From Tetragonia tetragonoides (taxonomy: Eukaryota > Streptophyta > Magnoliopsida > Caryophyllales > Aizoaceae), in the NCBI GenBank assembly GCA_038025085.1, contig CM076147.1:26575001-26639000 (forward strand): a DNA stretch of 64,000 bases, read 5' to 3'. The notes below the pieces were generated by a model. That model was not told the DNA's origin. It saw nothing but the letters and a program-made list of their open reading frames with translations, and searched no databases. Position 1 is the first letter of the stretch. Every line of letters begins with the position of its first letter. The position numbers and the translations under genes were made by a program. Below are positions 46,180 to 57,636 of this stretch, piece after piece.

Positions 46180-47149
46180 ATGGCAATTACTCGTTTGACC
46201 CCGATAAAGTCGACTAGAGGTAGAAAATCACGAGCGATGATTGTTGCACTCGAGAACGAGGTGGAGTATGTAGACATCTCTGATAGTGAGCCTACGCACG
46301 GTGAGCGTGACGAGGCCGCGGCTGCCCTTGTGGCGCAAGGCAATGGCGCGCACGAGGTGGACCAACCCGCGCCTGATGCTCGTGACGATGACGTTCCAAT
46401 AGAGCCTAATCACGACTTGGATGCTAACGAGGATCATGATCCTGAAGGGGAACCTTCCGAGTCCGAACCTGAGGCTGACGATGCTTCTGCTGACGAGCCA
46501 AGTGTTGAGCCTAACTCTGTGGAACTAGAGATGCGTTTCGAGTATGGAGCTGGTGTCCCTGATTCACCTAGCATGCCAGACTTAGAGGATATTGGTGATG
46601 CAAGCGGAAATAACTCTATACCTCCATCGCCTACTACTGATGTGCCTCCTCCTGTGGAGCCTTTCTTTGCCACTGATGCCGAGCTAGATAACATCCGTGC
46701 CTACATTGATCGTGCATTCACTACGATCGAGCGTTACGAATATGAGAACCGTATGAGGATACACCAAGGTTTCTGGGTAGAACTCTTACTAGCTGGCTTA
46801 CCCAACCTACATCCTTGGAGTGGTCTCAAGGAGAAGTATGATGATGTGGTACAGAGGAGTGGCTACATCAACGATGGGAATCAAAGGCAATCATTGGGCG
46901 CTGACTTTTCAAGGTGTTGGCAATGAGCTATGTTTGTCTGAGTTCGAGTGGAAGGTAAATCATGTTCTAGTGCCTGCTCCAAAGGACATCTGTGAAAGCT
47001 ACTGGTCTAAGAAGCGCAAACTCGTGGATAACTTTAGAAGGCGCTTCATGCCTCAAAATTTTAGAGGCGACGAGCATCCTTACACTCCATGTAGGGATGA
47101 TGATGATGATACGCCTCCCGTATCGAAGCAAAACCCAGTTGTTGTTTAG
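46180..47149 (+). pseudogene. extra reading frame upstream of gag in the Gypsy element
   Basis: An ATG frame of 248 codons (46180-46926), which after a frame break near 46880-46900 continues as NHWALTFQGVGNELCLSEFE to 47149. The N-terminal half is strongly acidic and Pro/Ser-rich (many EP, DD and SE), probably disordered. The C-terminal part is basic, with KKRKLVDNFRRRFMPQNF. It is in sense orientation, between the primer-binding site and gag, where chromoviruses normally have only a leader. I do not recognise a family. It may be an element-specific accessory protein or a captured host fragment. Confidence 0.6.
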
Positions 47150-47827
47150 TTATTTTGTTGGCTAGAGTTAGTCGTTTTGATTAGAAACATTATTCCATTT
47201 TTGTGATGGCCCTGCGTGGTCAAGTTTGATGATGGTGTGTAGTTGCCTAAGCAACAAATATTTTTGACTCTTATCTATTTTGCAATTTATCTTATTGCAA
47301 AACTATTTCATTTGATTATATGAAAGTCGTTATATCATTGTGTGTCACATATTTGCATGATTGACCAAAAGCATGAATGCTATCTCTTATCGTCGTGACA
47401 TGATGGGAAATTCATGTCGAAATTATGGCAAAATTTTTGTTGAGCATTACCAACTCTCTTGTGAGCCAAGTGCTAAAGCATATCAATATGATTAAGTGTG
47501 ATTATCTATTATCCTACTAAAATAGTATGGAGCCTCTTTATGTGCATTATGAACATCTTTGTCTATTCATGTGAAACCTACATGTCTAAAGTGTATTGTA
47601 TGCCTATCGAACTATTACGCATGAGAACTGAGAACAATAAAGTAAGTATGTTGCTTAGACCTACGATGTAAGGTCGATCATCGAAACTTATATGCTATAT
47701 GCTAAATGTCAAGAGAAAGGTTTCAATTACAACCTACTTCTCTCAATTAGACCTTAATGGATCGAGATGTGCAAATTGTGTGAATGGTGTTCATACCATT
47801 ACTTTTATATTCTCAGATTCGCGAAAA

Positions 47828-49822
47828 ATGTCAACCAACGCCGATAGAATCGCTAGACTCGAGGATGGTCTGACCGATGTGGTCGAGATCATGGCACGCC
47901 AAGAAGAGATGGAAACCGCACAAGCCTCTGCAACGCGTAGTTTTCGAGATTTTGATGCTCTTAAACCTCATACGTTCGAAGGTGGTACCGATCCAATAAA
48001 GTTGAAGACTTGGATCATCGAGTTCGAGAAGTTTTTTCTGGCTACAAATCGGCCTAACAACATGAAAGTTAGCTCTGCGACGTACTATCTGAAGGGCGAA
48101 GCTAACAAGTGGCAGAACGATGTGCGAACTGATTTGCTTGCAACGCCGAACTTTAATTGGGATCGTTTTAAGGTAGCTATTTGTGCTAGATTTTATCCTT
48201 GTGCTCTACGACGTCTGAAGCGGCGTGAGTTTGAAGGGTTAAGCCAAGACAAGCTGTCTGTGGCCGAGTATGCTGCCAAGTTCAATGAGCTTGCTATTTT
48301 TGCTCCTGATCTGCTGACAACTGAAGCTGAGCGAATCGAAAGGTTCGAGGACAGACTGAAATGGGATACTAAGCGTTTTGTCGCTGGACAATCTATCACT
48401 TTTCAGGAATCCTATGACAAGGCCCTGAACCAGGAGAGGATTGTTAGACGTCGTGACACGCATTTGGGAAAGAACAGGCACGACGAAGGCAATCCATCGC
48501 AATCGAATAACGACGATAAGAGGCCAAGACCGAATGGCAACAACAGCTACCAAGGTGGTCAGAACCACAATGCGAATAGAAATCGTGACTCGAATAGTCA
48601 TCGAGCTACGATAATGGCCAGAAGGAATACGCCTTGTACCCGTTGTAACAAGACGCATGCTGGTAAGAACTGCCGAGGTGACGTGTTGCAATGCTATGAG
48701 TGCAACAAACCAGGTCACAAAGGTTCTGAATGTTGGAGCCGAGGTAGGAATGGTAATGGGCAGAACCGCGATAATAACTACAATAGTGGTGGGAATAACA
48801 ATGGCTATCGTGGTAATGGTGGTAACTACCGTGGAAACGGGGGTTACAACAACAACAACAACAACCGCAACAATGCTGCTCCTGCTGTGAACAACCAAGT
48901 TCATGCTCCTGCTACTGCTAATCCCGCGCCGAACAACAACAACAACAATAGAGGGGTTAATGGTAGAATCTTTGTGATGAATCGCAATGAAGCAGAAGCA
49001 AACCCGAACGTGATCGCTGGTATTTTTCTTGTTCATTCTTTTCCCGCTTTTGTTTTGTTTGATAGTAGCGCAACGCATTTTGTACTTTCTAAGTGCTTTG
49101 CATCTAAGATAGGATTAGAACGTAGTTCTGTGTATAGTGCAAATATGAGGATGCCAGATGGATCGATCGCTAAGTGTAAAGCGTTGTATGAAAAGTGTCC
49201 GATTAGGATAGCTGGTTCCGATTTACCCGCGGATTTGATTCAGATGGATTTGAAGGACTTTAATGTGATATTGGGAATGGATTGGTTAGTCAGGTATAGG
49301 GCTAAGTTAGAGTGCTTTGAAAAATGCGTTTCTTTGCGAGGACCTAAAGGTAAGAGGATCACTTACCGAGGAGTTGTGGTCAAGCCTAAGCTGAAGGTGA
49401 TGGCTACTATGAAGGTTAAAGAGAGCGTGACTACGGGTGAAGCGATTTACCTTTGTCATGTGGTGGATACGAGTCGCGAGATGGAAGCTCCGCAGCCTAT
49501 TCCTGTAGTTTCCGAGTACGCTGACGTTTTTCCCGAAGAGATTCCCGGAATGCCTCCGCAACGCATAATCGATTTTATGATCGAGCTTGCTCCAGGTTCT
49601 GCACCAATCTCAAAAGCACCGTATCGTATGGCACCTGCTGAGATGAAGGAACTGAAAACACAACTTGAGGATTTGTTACAAAAGGGATACATACGTCCGA
49701 GTGTATCGCCTTGGGGTGCTCCTGTTTTGTTTGTACAAAAGAAGGATGGTAGTATGAGACTATGCATTGACTACCGCGAGTTAAACAAGATTACGATCAA
49801 GAATAGATACCCACTTCCCTGA
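47828..49822 (+). pseudogene. Gypsy Gag, protease and start of reverse transcriptase
   Basis: The frame opens at 47699; the Gag start is taken at ATG 47828 ([15 protein letters not shown]). Gag core with [18 protein letters not shown] and [16 protein letters not shown]. Two zinc knuckles follow: [13 protein letters not shown] and [14 protein letters not shown], then an Asn/Gly-rich linker. The protease reads [10 protein letters not shown] where the family has DSGA, so the active-site Gly is replaced, and continues to [11 protein letters not shown] begins with [11 protein letters not shown] and [19 protein letters not shown]. It stops at TGA 49820-49822, where Arg (CGA) would be expected. Confidence 0.88.
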
Positions 49823-50372
49823 ATTGAAGATCTGTTTGACCAACTGCGTGGTGCGTCAATTTTCTCAAAGATAGACATGCGATCAGGATACCATCAGTTG
49901 AGGATCTCTGAGCCTGATATTGCGAAGACAGCGTTTAGAACGAGGTATGGGCACTACGAGTTCACTGTGATGCCTTTTGGGTTGACAAATGCGCCTGCAA
50001 AGTTTATGGACTTGATGAACCGTACGTTCCAGCCTTACCTAGACCAGTTTGTTGTAGTCTTTATCGATGATATTCTGGTTTACTCGAAGAACGCCGAGGA
50101 GCATGAGCAACACCTACGTACTGTTTTGGAGATTCTGCGAAGACATCAACTTTACGCCAAGTTGTCTAAGTGTGAGTTTTGGTTAGACACAATCTTTCTT
50201 AGGAGATGTGGTGTCTAAGGATGGAGTGGTCGTAGATCCAGAGAAGATTTGAGCTGTTATAGATTGGCCAAGACCAACGACCTTGACCGAAGTTCGAAGT
50301 TTTCTTGGACTTGCTGGATATTATAGACGATTTGTAGAAGGTTTCTCAAAGATTGCGTAGCCAATCACGAAT
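49823..50372 (+). pseudogene. Gypsy reverse transcriptase, C-terminal part
   Basis: [16 protein letters not shown] carries the first catalytic Asp, [13 protein letters not shown] is motif B, and [12 protein letters not shown] carries the Asp-Asp pair. A frame break at about 50205 separates FWLD from [10 protein letters not shown], and stops follow near 50251 and 50358. The catalytic triad itself is intact. Confidence 0.88.
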
Positions 50373-51317
50373 TTGATGAAGAAAACGACAAAGTTTGTAT
50401 GGTCCGACAAGTGTGAGACTGCTTTCCAAGAGTTGAAGAAACATCTTACAAGTGCACCTATTTTGACATTGCCATCCAGAACGGAAGGATATGAGGTCTA
50501 CAGTGACGCGTCTAAGCATGGCTTAGGGTGTGTTTTGATGCAACATGGAAAGGTCGTGGCTTACGCCTCACGACAACTGAAGAAGCACGAGGATAACTAT
50601 CCTATGCACGATCTAAAACTTGCTGCTGTAGTATTTGCATTGAAGATTTGGCGACATTACCTGTATGGTTCCGCAGTCAAGATGTTTACTGATCACAAGA
50701 GTCTCAAGTATATCTTTACGCAGAAAGAGTTAAACATACGCCAAAGGAGTTGGCTAGAACCTCTGATGGAGTACGACATTGATATCCAGTACCATGAGGG
50801 TAAAGCGAACGTAGTCGCTGATGCTTTGAGTAGGAAGACTCGACATTCGTTAAACACTGCTTTAGTGCTTCCTAAGGAGATCATACGTGACTTGCAAAGT
50901 CTCGAGGTGGAGATTGTGTTCCAAGGTGACGTTCAATGTACCTTAGCACATATGACTGTTCGACCAACACTGCTTGAAGAGATCAAAGATAAACAAAGTG
51001 GTGATGAGGATCTTCAGCGGATTCTAAACCACAAAGACGAGGGTAGGTCCGAGGACTTCACTTTGGGCCAAGATGGAATTATGAGATTTCGAGAACGTGT
51101 TTGCGTACCCAATGACCCAGATATCAAAAGTCAGATTCTGGGTGAAGCTCATAATACACCGTATTCTGTACATCCTGGTGGAGATAAGCTTTACAAAGAT
51201 CTTCGCCAAGTGTTCTGGTGGAAAGGTATGAAACAAGATGTTGTTGAGTTCGTAGCGAAGTGTTTGAGATGTCAGAAAGTCAAGATCGAGCACAAGAGAC
51301 TGGGTGGAATGGTATAA
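50373..51317 (+). pseudogene. Gypsy RNase H and integrase zinc domain
   Basis: RNase H with [34 protein letters not shown] and [11 protein letters not shown]. The usual catalytic Glu in HDLELAAVV is Lys (HDLKLAAVV). The integrase N-terminal zinc-binding region follows ([20 protein letters not shown] to CLRCQKVK). The frame ends at about 51317, and the next 40-50 nt are frame-broken. Confidence 0.88.
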
Positions 51318-51339
51318 TCACTGGAAGTTCCGACTTGAA

Positions 51340-52426
51340 AATTGAATTCGATTTCTATGGATTTATCATGGGTTTACCTTTGACACAAAAGAAGAACAAC
51401 GCCATTTGGGTGGTTGTAGATCGTTTGACGAAGGTCGCACGATTCATCCCTATGCACGACACGTGGGAAATGGAGAAACTAGCTGACGCATACGTCAAGG
51501 AGGTCATGAGACTTCATGGTGTACCTGAAGATATTGTTTCAGATAGAGACTCGAGATTTCTCTCTAACTTTTGGCAGAAATTACAAGAAGCTTTCGGAAG
51601 CAAATTGAAGTTTAGTACCGCTTTTCATCCTGCAACAGATGGCCAGACGGAAAGGACAATCCAGACTCTAGACGATATGCTTCGAGCGTGGGCCCTCGAA
51701 TACCAAGGTTCGTGGGATAAACACATTCCGTTGATCGAATTTTCTTACAACAATAGCTATCATTCGAGCATCGATCGAGCGCCATATGAAGCCTTGTACG
51801 GTAGGAAGTGTAGATCGCCTGTATGTTGGAACGACATTAGCGAGACTGCAATTTTGGGTCCTGATATGATCCAGCAGACTGTCGACATTGTGAAGGTGAT
51901 TCAGACGAAGATGCGAAGTGCACAAGATCGCTAGAAATCATATGCAGATAGAGGTCGTAGACCTGAAGAATTTGAGGTGGGAAGCAAGGTACTTTTGCGA
52001 GTATCTCCTACCAAGGGTGTTATGCGTTTTGGTCATAAGGGGAAGTTAAGTCCTCGTTACATTGGACCTTACGAGATCCTAGAGAGGATTGGTGAAGTTG
52101 CTTATCGTCTAGCTTTACCTGTGGAACTTGAGAAAGTCCACAATGTCTTTCACGTCTCTCAACTGAAGCGATACGTACATGATCCAACTCATGTCGTTCA
52201 ACCTGAAGCGATCGAACTTGACGAGAGTTTGACATATGAAGAACGTCCGATCGAGATCACCGACTGCAAAGAACGCTCGACTCGCACAAAGACTATTCCA
52301 ATTGTGAAAGTTATTTGGTCCCGTCATGGTCAAGAACAGGCAACATGGGAAGCTGAATCCATGATGCGCGAGAAGTACCCAGAAGATACTAATTCCATTC
52401 GAGTTTCGGGACGAAACCCTTTTTAA
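51340..52426 (+). pseudogene. Gypsy integrase core and chromodomain
   Basis: MGLPLTQKKNNAIWVVVDRL, then VSDRDSRFLSNFW (second catalytic Asp) and TDGQTERTIQTLDDMLR (catalytic Glu). A TAG at 51932 splits it from the GPY/F part (GPYEILERIGEVAYRLALP) and VFHVSQLKRYV. A C-terminal chromodomain-like stretch (PIVKVIWSRHGQEQATWEAE) ends in stop 52424. The chromodomain is the mark of chromoviruses and guides integration in related elements. Confidence 0.88.
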
Positions 52427-52668
52427 GGAGGGTAGAATGTCACACCTAGTAATTTCCTATTTTGTTTACCGCTTTGCACGAGTTGCATGTTCTAGCATTG
52501 CATGCTGCACTGCTAATCAACCTAGATCACAACCGTAGTACACGCATTGCATTGTCGTTGTCCTAAAATCGATTTATACCTTCGTATGGGTAAACTCGTT
52601 TCGTCGTTGAGAAGTGATTACTTCATGTTTCAAGTTTCGGGACGAAACTTCTTTTAAGGAGGGTAGAA
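52424..52668 (+). promoter_or_regulatory. polypurine tract, present twice
   Basis: TTTCGGGACGAAAC followed by TTTTAAGGAGGGTAGAATGT occurs at about 52404-52440 and again at about 52626-52670. The second copy directly precedes the 3' LTR and is the functional polypurine tract by position. The part between, about 230 bp, has no coding signal. Confidence 0.75.
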
Positions 52669-55006
52669 TGTGATACCCCAATATTTTCTATAATTATAAT
52701 ATCGATTTATAATTTATTTATAATTAGTTTCGGAGATTTAAATCGTATATTTATTTAACGATTCGATTTACTCAAATTAAGCCATAATAATATTATTATT
52801 ATGGGAATTTCGGAATTTATAATTATCAAATTGAGGGATTTAGTTAAAATGGTTTTGTATATGAATAAGGCTTATTCATATTGTTTTAATTGGTTTTAAT
52901 TAGCATTTAATTAGTTTTAATTGTTTTTAATTAGCAATTAAATCAGAAAATAATCCTAATTCTAGTAGGGTTTGACTTTCCTTGACTAAGCACCTATATA
53001 AGCTAAGAGATGGGTCAGTTGATCAGTTTACAAAACTGAGCCAAAAGCCCCAATTCTCTTCTCTCTCTCTCTCACACTATTCTCTCTTCCCGTACTCTAT
53101 TTTCCCCCTCCCCTGTTTTCGTCGAGGCGCGACTGTCGCGCCACCGTCGCGCCACCAGGCCGCGCCTGGGTGGTCGCCGACGAGTGGCCAACGCATCGAG
53201 ACCTTGTCCGTCGCTCCTCTCCCTCTCAGTCGCTCTCTCTCTCCCTCGTGAACTCTCTCTCTTGCGATCTGTCTCACTCTCTCTCTCTCCTCGGGCGCTG
53301 GTGCTCCGGCGAGCCACCGCCGACCATGGTGGTCAGTGGGTGGTGATCTTGGTGATGGGCTAGATCGTGGGTTCCCATGCTTGGTGTATCACGGCCTAGA
53401 CTCGAAAAACCGATTAGGGTTTCGTTTTAATTAATTTCGTATTTTCAATATTTTTCAATAACTGTTTTTATTTTTCTGTACTCGTTCGGAGTCCGAATCT
53501 GGATTTTCAAAAGCCTATATTGGTTGAAATAAATCAAAGAATTTTATAAAAATATTAGTTTACAGTTTCAGTACTTTTTGGATTTTCGTATTTATTAATT
53601 ATATCTCGATAATTATTTTAATTAGGACCAAACGGACAAGTGTGATCGGGTTGTGATTAGCCAAGTTACCTACTGCTTAGTGAGTATTTTTTAGATAAGC
53701 GATTGTGCCTAAATCTTTCCAAATATCTATCAAAACTATTGTAATGTGTTATGTGCTAAATGATTATTATTGTGAATTTAATATGCAAAGCATGATTAAA
53801 TTATATCATCGTTAATTATGAGAATTTGAAATATATTCTTCACTGTAAATATGATTTACATTGATTATGATAAATTTATAAAGTTTCGTTAATTAATTAG
53901 TTCATATGCTAATTAATGTTTAATTATGGCGATGCTGAATTTCTAATATTATTATGATATAATAATATGTGCTATTTGGAATGGGGTATTATTGAGTGCT
54001 AATGAGAACCTACTATTATATTGGAGGGTTTATTTGTGAAAGTGTAATTTTGGATATCATGATTTAATGCAGAAGTGCTGCCGAAATTTCGTTAGACATA
54101 TATGAAGCATGACTATTGTTAATATGCCCTTATGTCGTAATCGTCGTCATTATTATTCATTATCATGAGCATGAAATGAAGTAGTATGTCGTGGTCTCGT
54201 TGTACCACTAGGTCAATCAATGCAAGTATGTGAATTGAATTAAATGAGAATAAGACTCCTAATGGATCCCTAGGAGTAGCCGAGCTATCTAGAATTATCT
54301 AATTGATGTAGTCTAGGGATGCGTGATTCCCAAGTTACTTTTATGGACACCTCGTAGTGTGTTCGGGACGGATCATTCCCCATTGTTTAATTCTCTACAT
54401 ATCTATTATTATGTTAGAGGTAGTGTGAGTATACACTAGCGTAAGTCCATGGCATGTCTATATCTATCTATGAACAGTATGGGTAATCGCTGTTCTATTC
54501 GCTCTCTTATCTCTCTAATCAAGATGATTTATCTATTTGTGTTCGAATGATCACTAAAGCAAGAATTGCATGTAATTGAATATCGAGTATGCGTGTGCTT
54601 GATTATATGACTACTTGTGCATGCAAATGAATTTCAATGATTCTTCTGAAACCCAGGTAAGGTTTGCGAAAGTGTTTTTATTGGGTATGGACGACGTTTA
54701 TTTAGTTTATCTGTTTTTTATTTTCTTTTGTTTCTTCTCTTTTTCTTCTGTACCTTGTTTCCGTCACGGAAACCAAAGTGCAGGTGTAGCTGAGTGAGGA
54801 CGGTTTGCTATAAGGTTGAATGTGGGCTGTTTGTTTAGAACTATGGATTTATTGGTTACCTTGGATTATTTGGGATTTTGGTTTGTGTCCTTGAAGGCAA
54901 AGTTGTAATAAAACTATAATAGACTTAAGACCGCTGGATAGACAACTATGATATTTATGTTTAATTTGTTTAGATGCTTCCTTTGATACCTAGTTTCCCT
55001 TTCTGC
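52669..55006 (+). repeat. 3' LTR of the Gypsy element, end missing
   Basis: Begins TGTGATACCCC and matches the 5' LTR up to about CCTAGTTTCCCTTTCTG at 55005. The last roughly 130-150 bp, including the CA end, are absent. TATA box TATATAAG at 52995-53002. It differs from the 5' LTR at many positions and indels, so the insertion is old. Confidence 0.85.
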
Positions 55007-56235
55007 TTAGCAAATTAAATCTAATGAGCCTAAGAGAGAAAAGGAGATTGCTTTCCAAGTGAATGGGATTCCTGAAGATGGCCTAGATCTAAATGAAGAT
55101 GAGATAAACCTTGTTGCCAGGAAGTTTGCTCGTTTCTATGTTAATAAAAGAAGCTTCACTCAAGCTTCGTCAAATTCAGGAAAAGGTGAAAACTTCGACA
55201 AGTCCAAGATCTGATGTAACAAGTGCTCAAGAATTGGTCACTTCAAGAACGAGTGTCCTGAGCCAAGTGAGAACATGCAGACAGAACAACGTCCATCCTC
55301 CTCCAGAAAGCCAGAAAGGTTCACCAAAAGAGAAGCAAGATATGTGAGCATGCTGGCTGGTTGGTCAGACAACGAGGAGGATAATCCAGACGATGGAGTG
55401 GAGGATCTATGCACCATGGCCAGAACAGATATCTCCCCTAAAGATGAAGAAGCAAAGGTAGGTATTCTTGAAATTAAAAGTCAAATTGCTTCTTGGTCTA
55501 GAGATAAATTGCTTAAGATGGTACTTTCTATGATGGATCAGTATGAAGAGTTAAACATTGAAAAAGATAACATTTTGCATGCTTATAATGATTCAAAGGA
55601 AGATGCAAGTGAACTGTTAGAGATCAAAGTCAACTACGAGAAAATGTTAAAAACCTTGAAAAGGGAAAATAAAGATCTCAAAGAAACAGTATGCAAAATG
55701 GAGGAAACAAGGTTCATCCTTGAAAGTAAATGTTTATCTCTTAAGACTGAGCTATCTAAGAAAGCTACTGAGACCTTAGAACCTATATATGTTTGTGATG
55801 AGAGTGGTCTAGATGAGTTAAAATCTGAATGTGAAATTCTTAGGATTAACTTGGAAAAGGAACACTAAGGACTATAAAGGCAAGTTGGATAAGGTTCAAG
55901 AAGAACTAGTTCGTCTTAACAAATGGACTAGTTCATCTCAAGCCTTAAAATGGCTAAATGATCATCACAATAGGTTTAAAATCGGTCTAGGAAGAAAACC
56001 TAAGAAGGATGACTGGACTCCAAACACCAAATATATTGGATTAAAATATAACAGACTCTGATGGTATTGTGGACAAGGTGGTCACTACAGGTACGAATGT
56101 CAGGTGAGAACTAGGTCTGTTGCCAAGAATAAACAACATGTAAAACAAGTTTGGATGAGAAAAGACAGAGTTAAAAATGATTCTGAGAAAAGGGAGCCCA
56201 AGCAAGTGTGGGTTCCTAAAACTAACAAGTGACTC
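55007..56235 (+). pseudogene. SIRE-type Copia gag, 5' end missing
   Basis: Enters gag in mid-domain (SNEPKREKEIAFQ, INLVARKFARFYV). The zinc knuckle CNKCSRIGHFKNEC is preceded in frame by a TGA. A long charged, coiled-coil-like stretch follows (55440-55868). After a frame break comes SQALKWLNDHHNRFKIGLG and a second knuckle, YCGQGGHYRYEC, at about 56056-56100, preceded by another TGA. This two-knuckle layout with a long coil is typical of the large SIRE/Maximus Gag. Confidence 0.78.
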
Positions 56236-56244
56236 TCATTGTAG

Positions 56245-57636
56245 GCTAAAGTGAAAGAGAGCAAGCCATGGTATGTGGACAGTGGCTGCTCAAGGCACAT
56301 GACAGGAGAAAAATCTGTATTTCTTTCACTCACAGCCTATGAAGGTGGAAGTGTGACTTTTGGTGACGACCAAATAGGTGAAGTGGTTGGCATAGGTAAG
56401 GTTGGTAAGTCACTATCGCACTCCATAAATGAAGTCTACTTGGTTGATGGTTTGAAGCATAATTTGTTGAGTGTTTCACAACTATGTGATAAAGGGAACA
56501 ATGTCCTATTCACTATAAACAGTTGCATAGTTGCGAATCACAAAACAGATAATGTGGTGCTAGAGGGAAAGCGGCACAAGAATGTTTACAAAGTTGATGT
56601 AAATAAGCTTTCTAGTAACTCTCTAACATGTCTCAGTGCTATTGTAACCGATGTCTCATTGTGGCATAGACGGTTTGGACATGTAAGTCTCAATACCTTG
56701 AACAAGCTAGCATCACAGAACCTTGTCATTGGTTTACCTAAAATCAAATTTAAAAGTGATGAGTTATGTGGTGCTTGTGCTAGAGGTAAACAGGTAAAGT
56801 CTTCTTTTAAGACAAAGAACATGGTAAGTACTTCACGACCTCTTGAGCTTCTACACATGGATCTCTGTGGTCCTATGAGAGTTCAAACTCGTGGAGGAAG
56901 AAATTATTTGTTTGTTATTTTAGATGACTATTCTAGATTCACATGGACCTTGTTGCTTGTTTCCAAAGATGAAACTTTTGATGTGTTTGAAATCTTTGCT
57001 AACAGAATGCAGAAACAGGTTGGAGCTGATATATTATCTCTAAGGTCTGATCATGGTACAGAGTTTGATAATGAAAAATTTATAAACTACTGTGCTCAAC
57101 ATGGCATTGATCACAACTTCTTTGCCCCAAGGACTCCCCAACAGAACGGGGTAGTTGAAAGAAAGAACAGGACCCTGGAAGACATAGCTAGAACCCTGTT
57201 GCTAGCTAGTGATCTTCCTAGGAACATGTGTGGAGAAGCTGTCATCACAGCTTGCTATATCATAAATCGTGCCATGCTAAGACCCATTTTTAGAAAGACA
57301 CCCTATGAATTACTCAGAGGAAGAAAGCCAAACATTTTCCACTTTAAAGCTTTTGGTTGTAAGTGCTATGTACATAACAACGGAAAGACTAACCTGGAAA
57401 AATTTGATGCTAAGAATGATGAGGCTGTCTTTGTAGGTTATGCTCCTCAGAGCAAAGCATACAGGGTCCTCAACAAGAGAACTCAGAAAGTTGAGGAAAG
57501 TATCCATGTTGTGTTTGATGAATCTAATGCTAGTTTTGAGTCATTGTTGCAGGATAAAGAAGACTTCCCGATTGGCCTTGCACCATAAAGGGAAGAAGAA
57601 GAAGAAGAAGAAGAAGAAGAAGAAGAAGAAGAAGAA
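56245..57636 (+). pseudogene. Copia protease and integrase
   Basis: Protease PWYVDSGCSRHMTG with the D-S-G triad. GAG-pre-integrase LWHRRFGHVSLNTLNKLASQ and the zinc ligands of LCGACARGKQ. Integrase core: LLHMDLCGPM (Asp), LRSDHGTEFDN (Asp) and NGVVERKNRTLED (Glu), all intact. The frame is open for 445 codons (56251-57588), ends at TAA, and continues into a (GAA)n poly-Glu tract at 57594-57636. Confidence 0.88.
57594..57636. repeat. (GAA)n microsatellite in Copia pol
   Basis: About 14 GAA units encoding poly-Glu between integrase and reverse transcriptase. Confidence 0.9.

Larger units (their letters stand above)
39215..55006 (+). mobile_element. Gypsy chromovirus (Tekay/Del-like) nested in the Copia LTR
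   Basis: 5' LTR 39215-45988 (interrupted by a solo LTR), primer-binding site 45991, an extra frame 46180-47149, gag-pol 47828-52423, polypurine tracts, and 3' LTR 52669 to about 55006. Gene order is Gag, protease, RT, RNase H, integrase, chromodomain, as in chromoviruses. About 130-150 bp of the 3' LTR end are missing at the junction with Copia, so no target duplication can be read. Stops and frameshifts make it non-coding today. Confidence 0.85.

Noticed and set aside
48239..49078. 279-codon minus-strand frame, Val/Ile/Thr-rich
   Set aside because: Shadow of the Gypsy gag and its Asn-rich linker.
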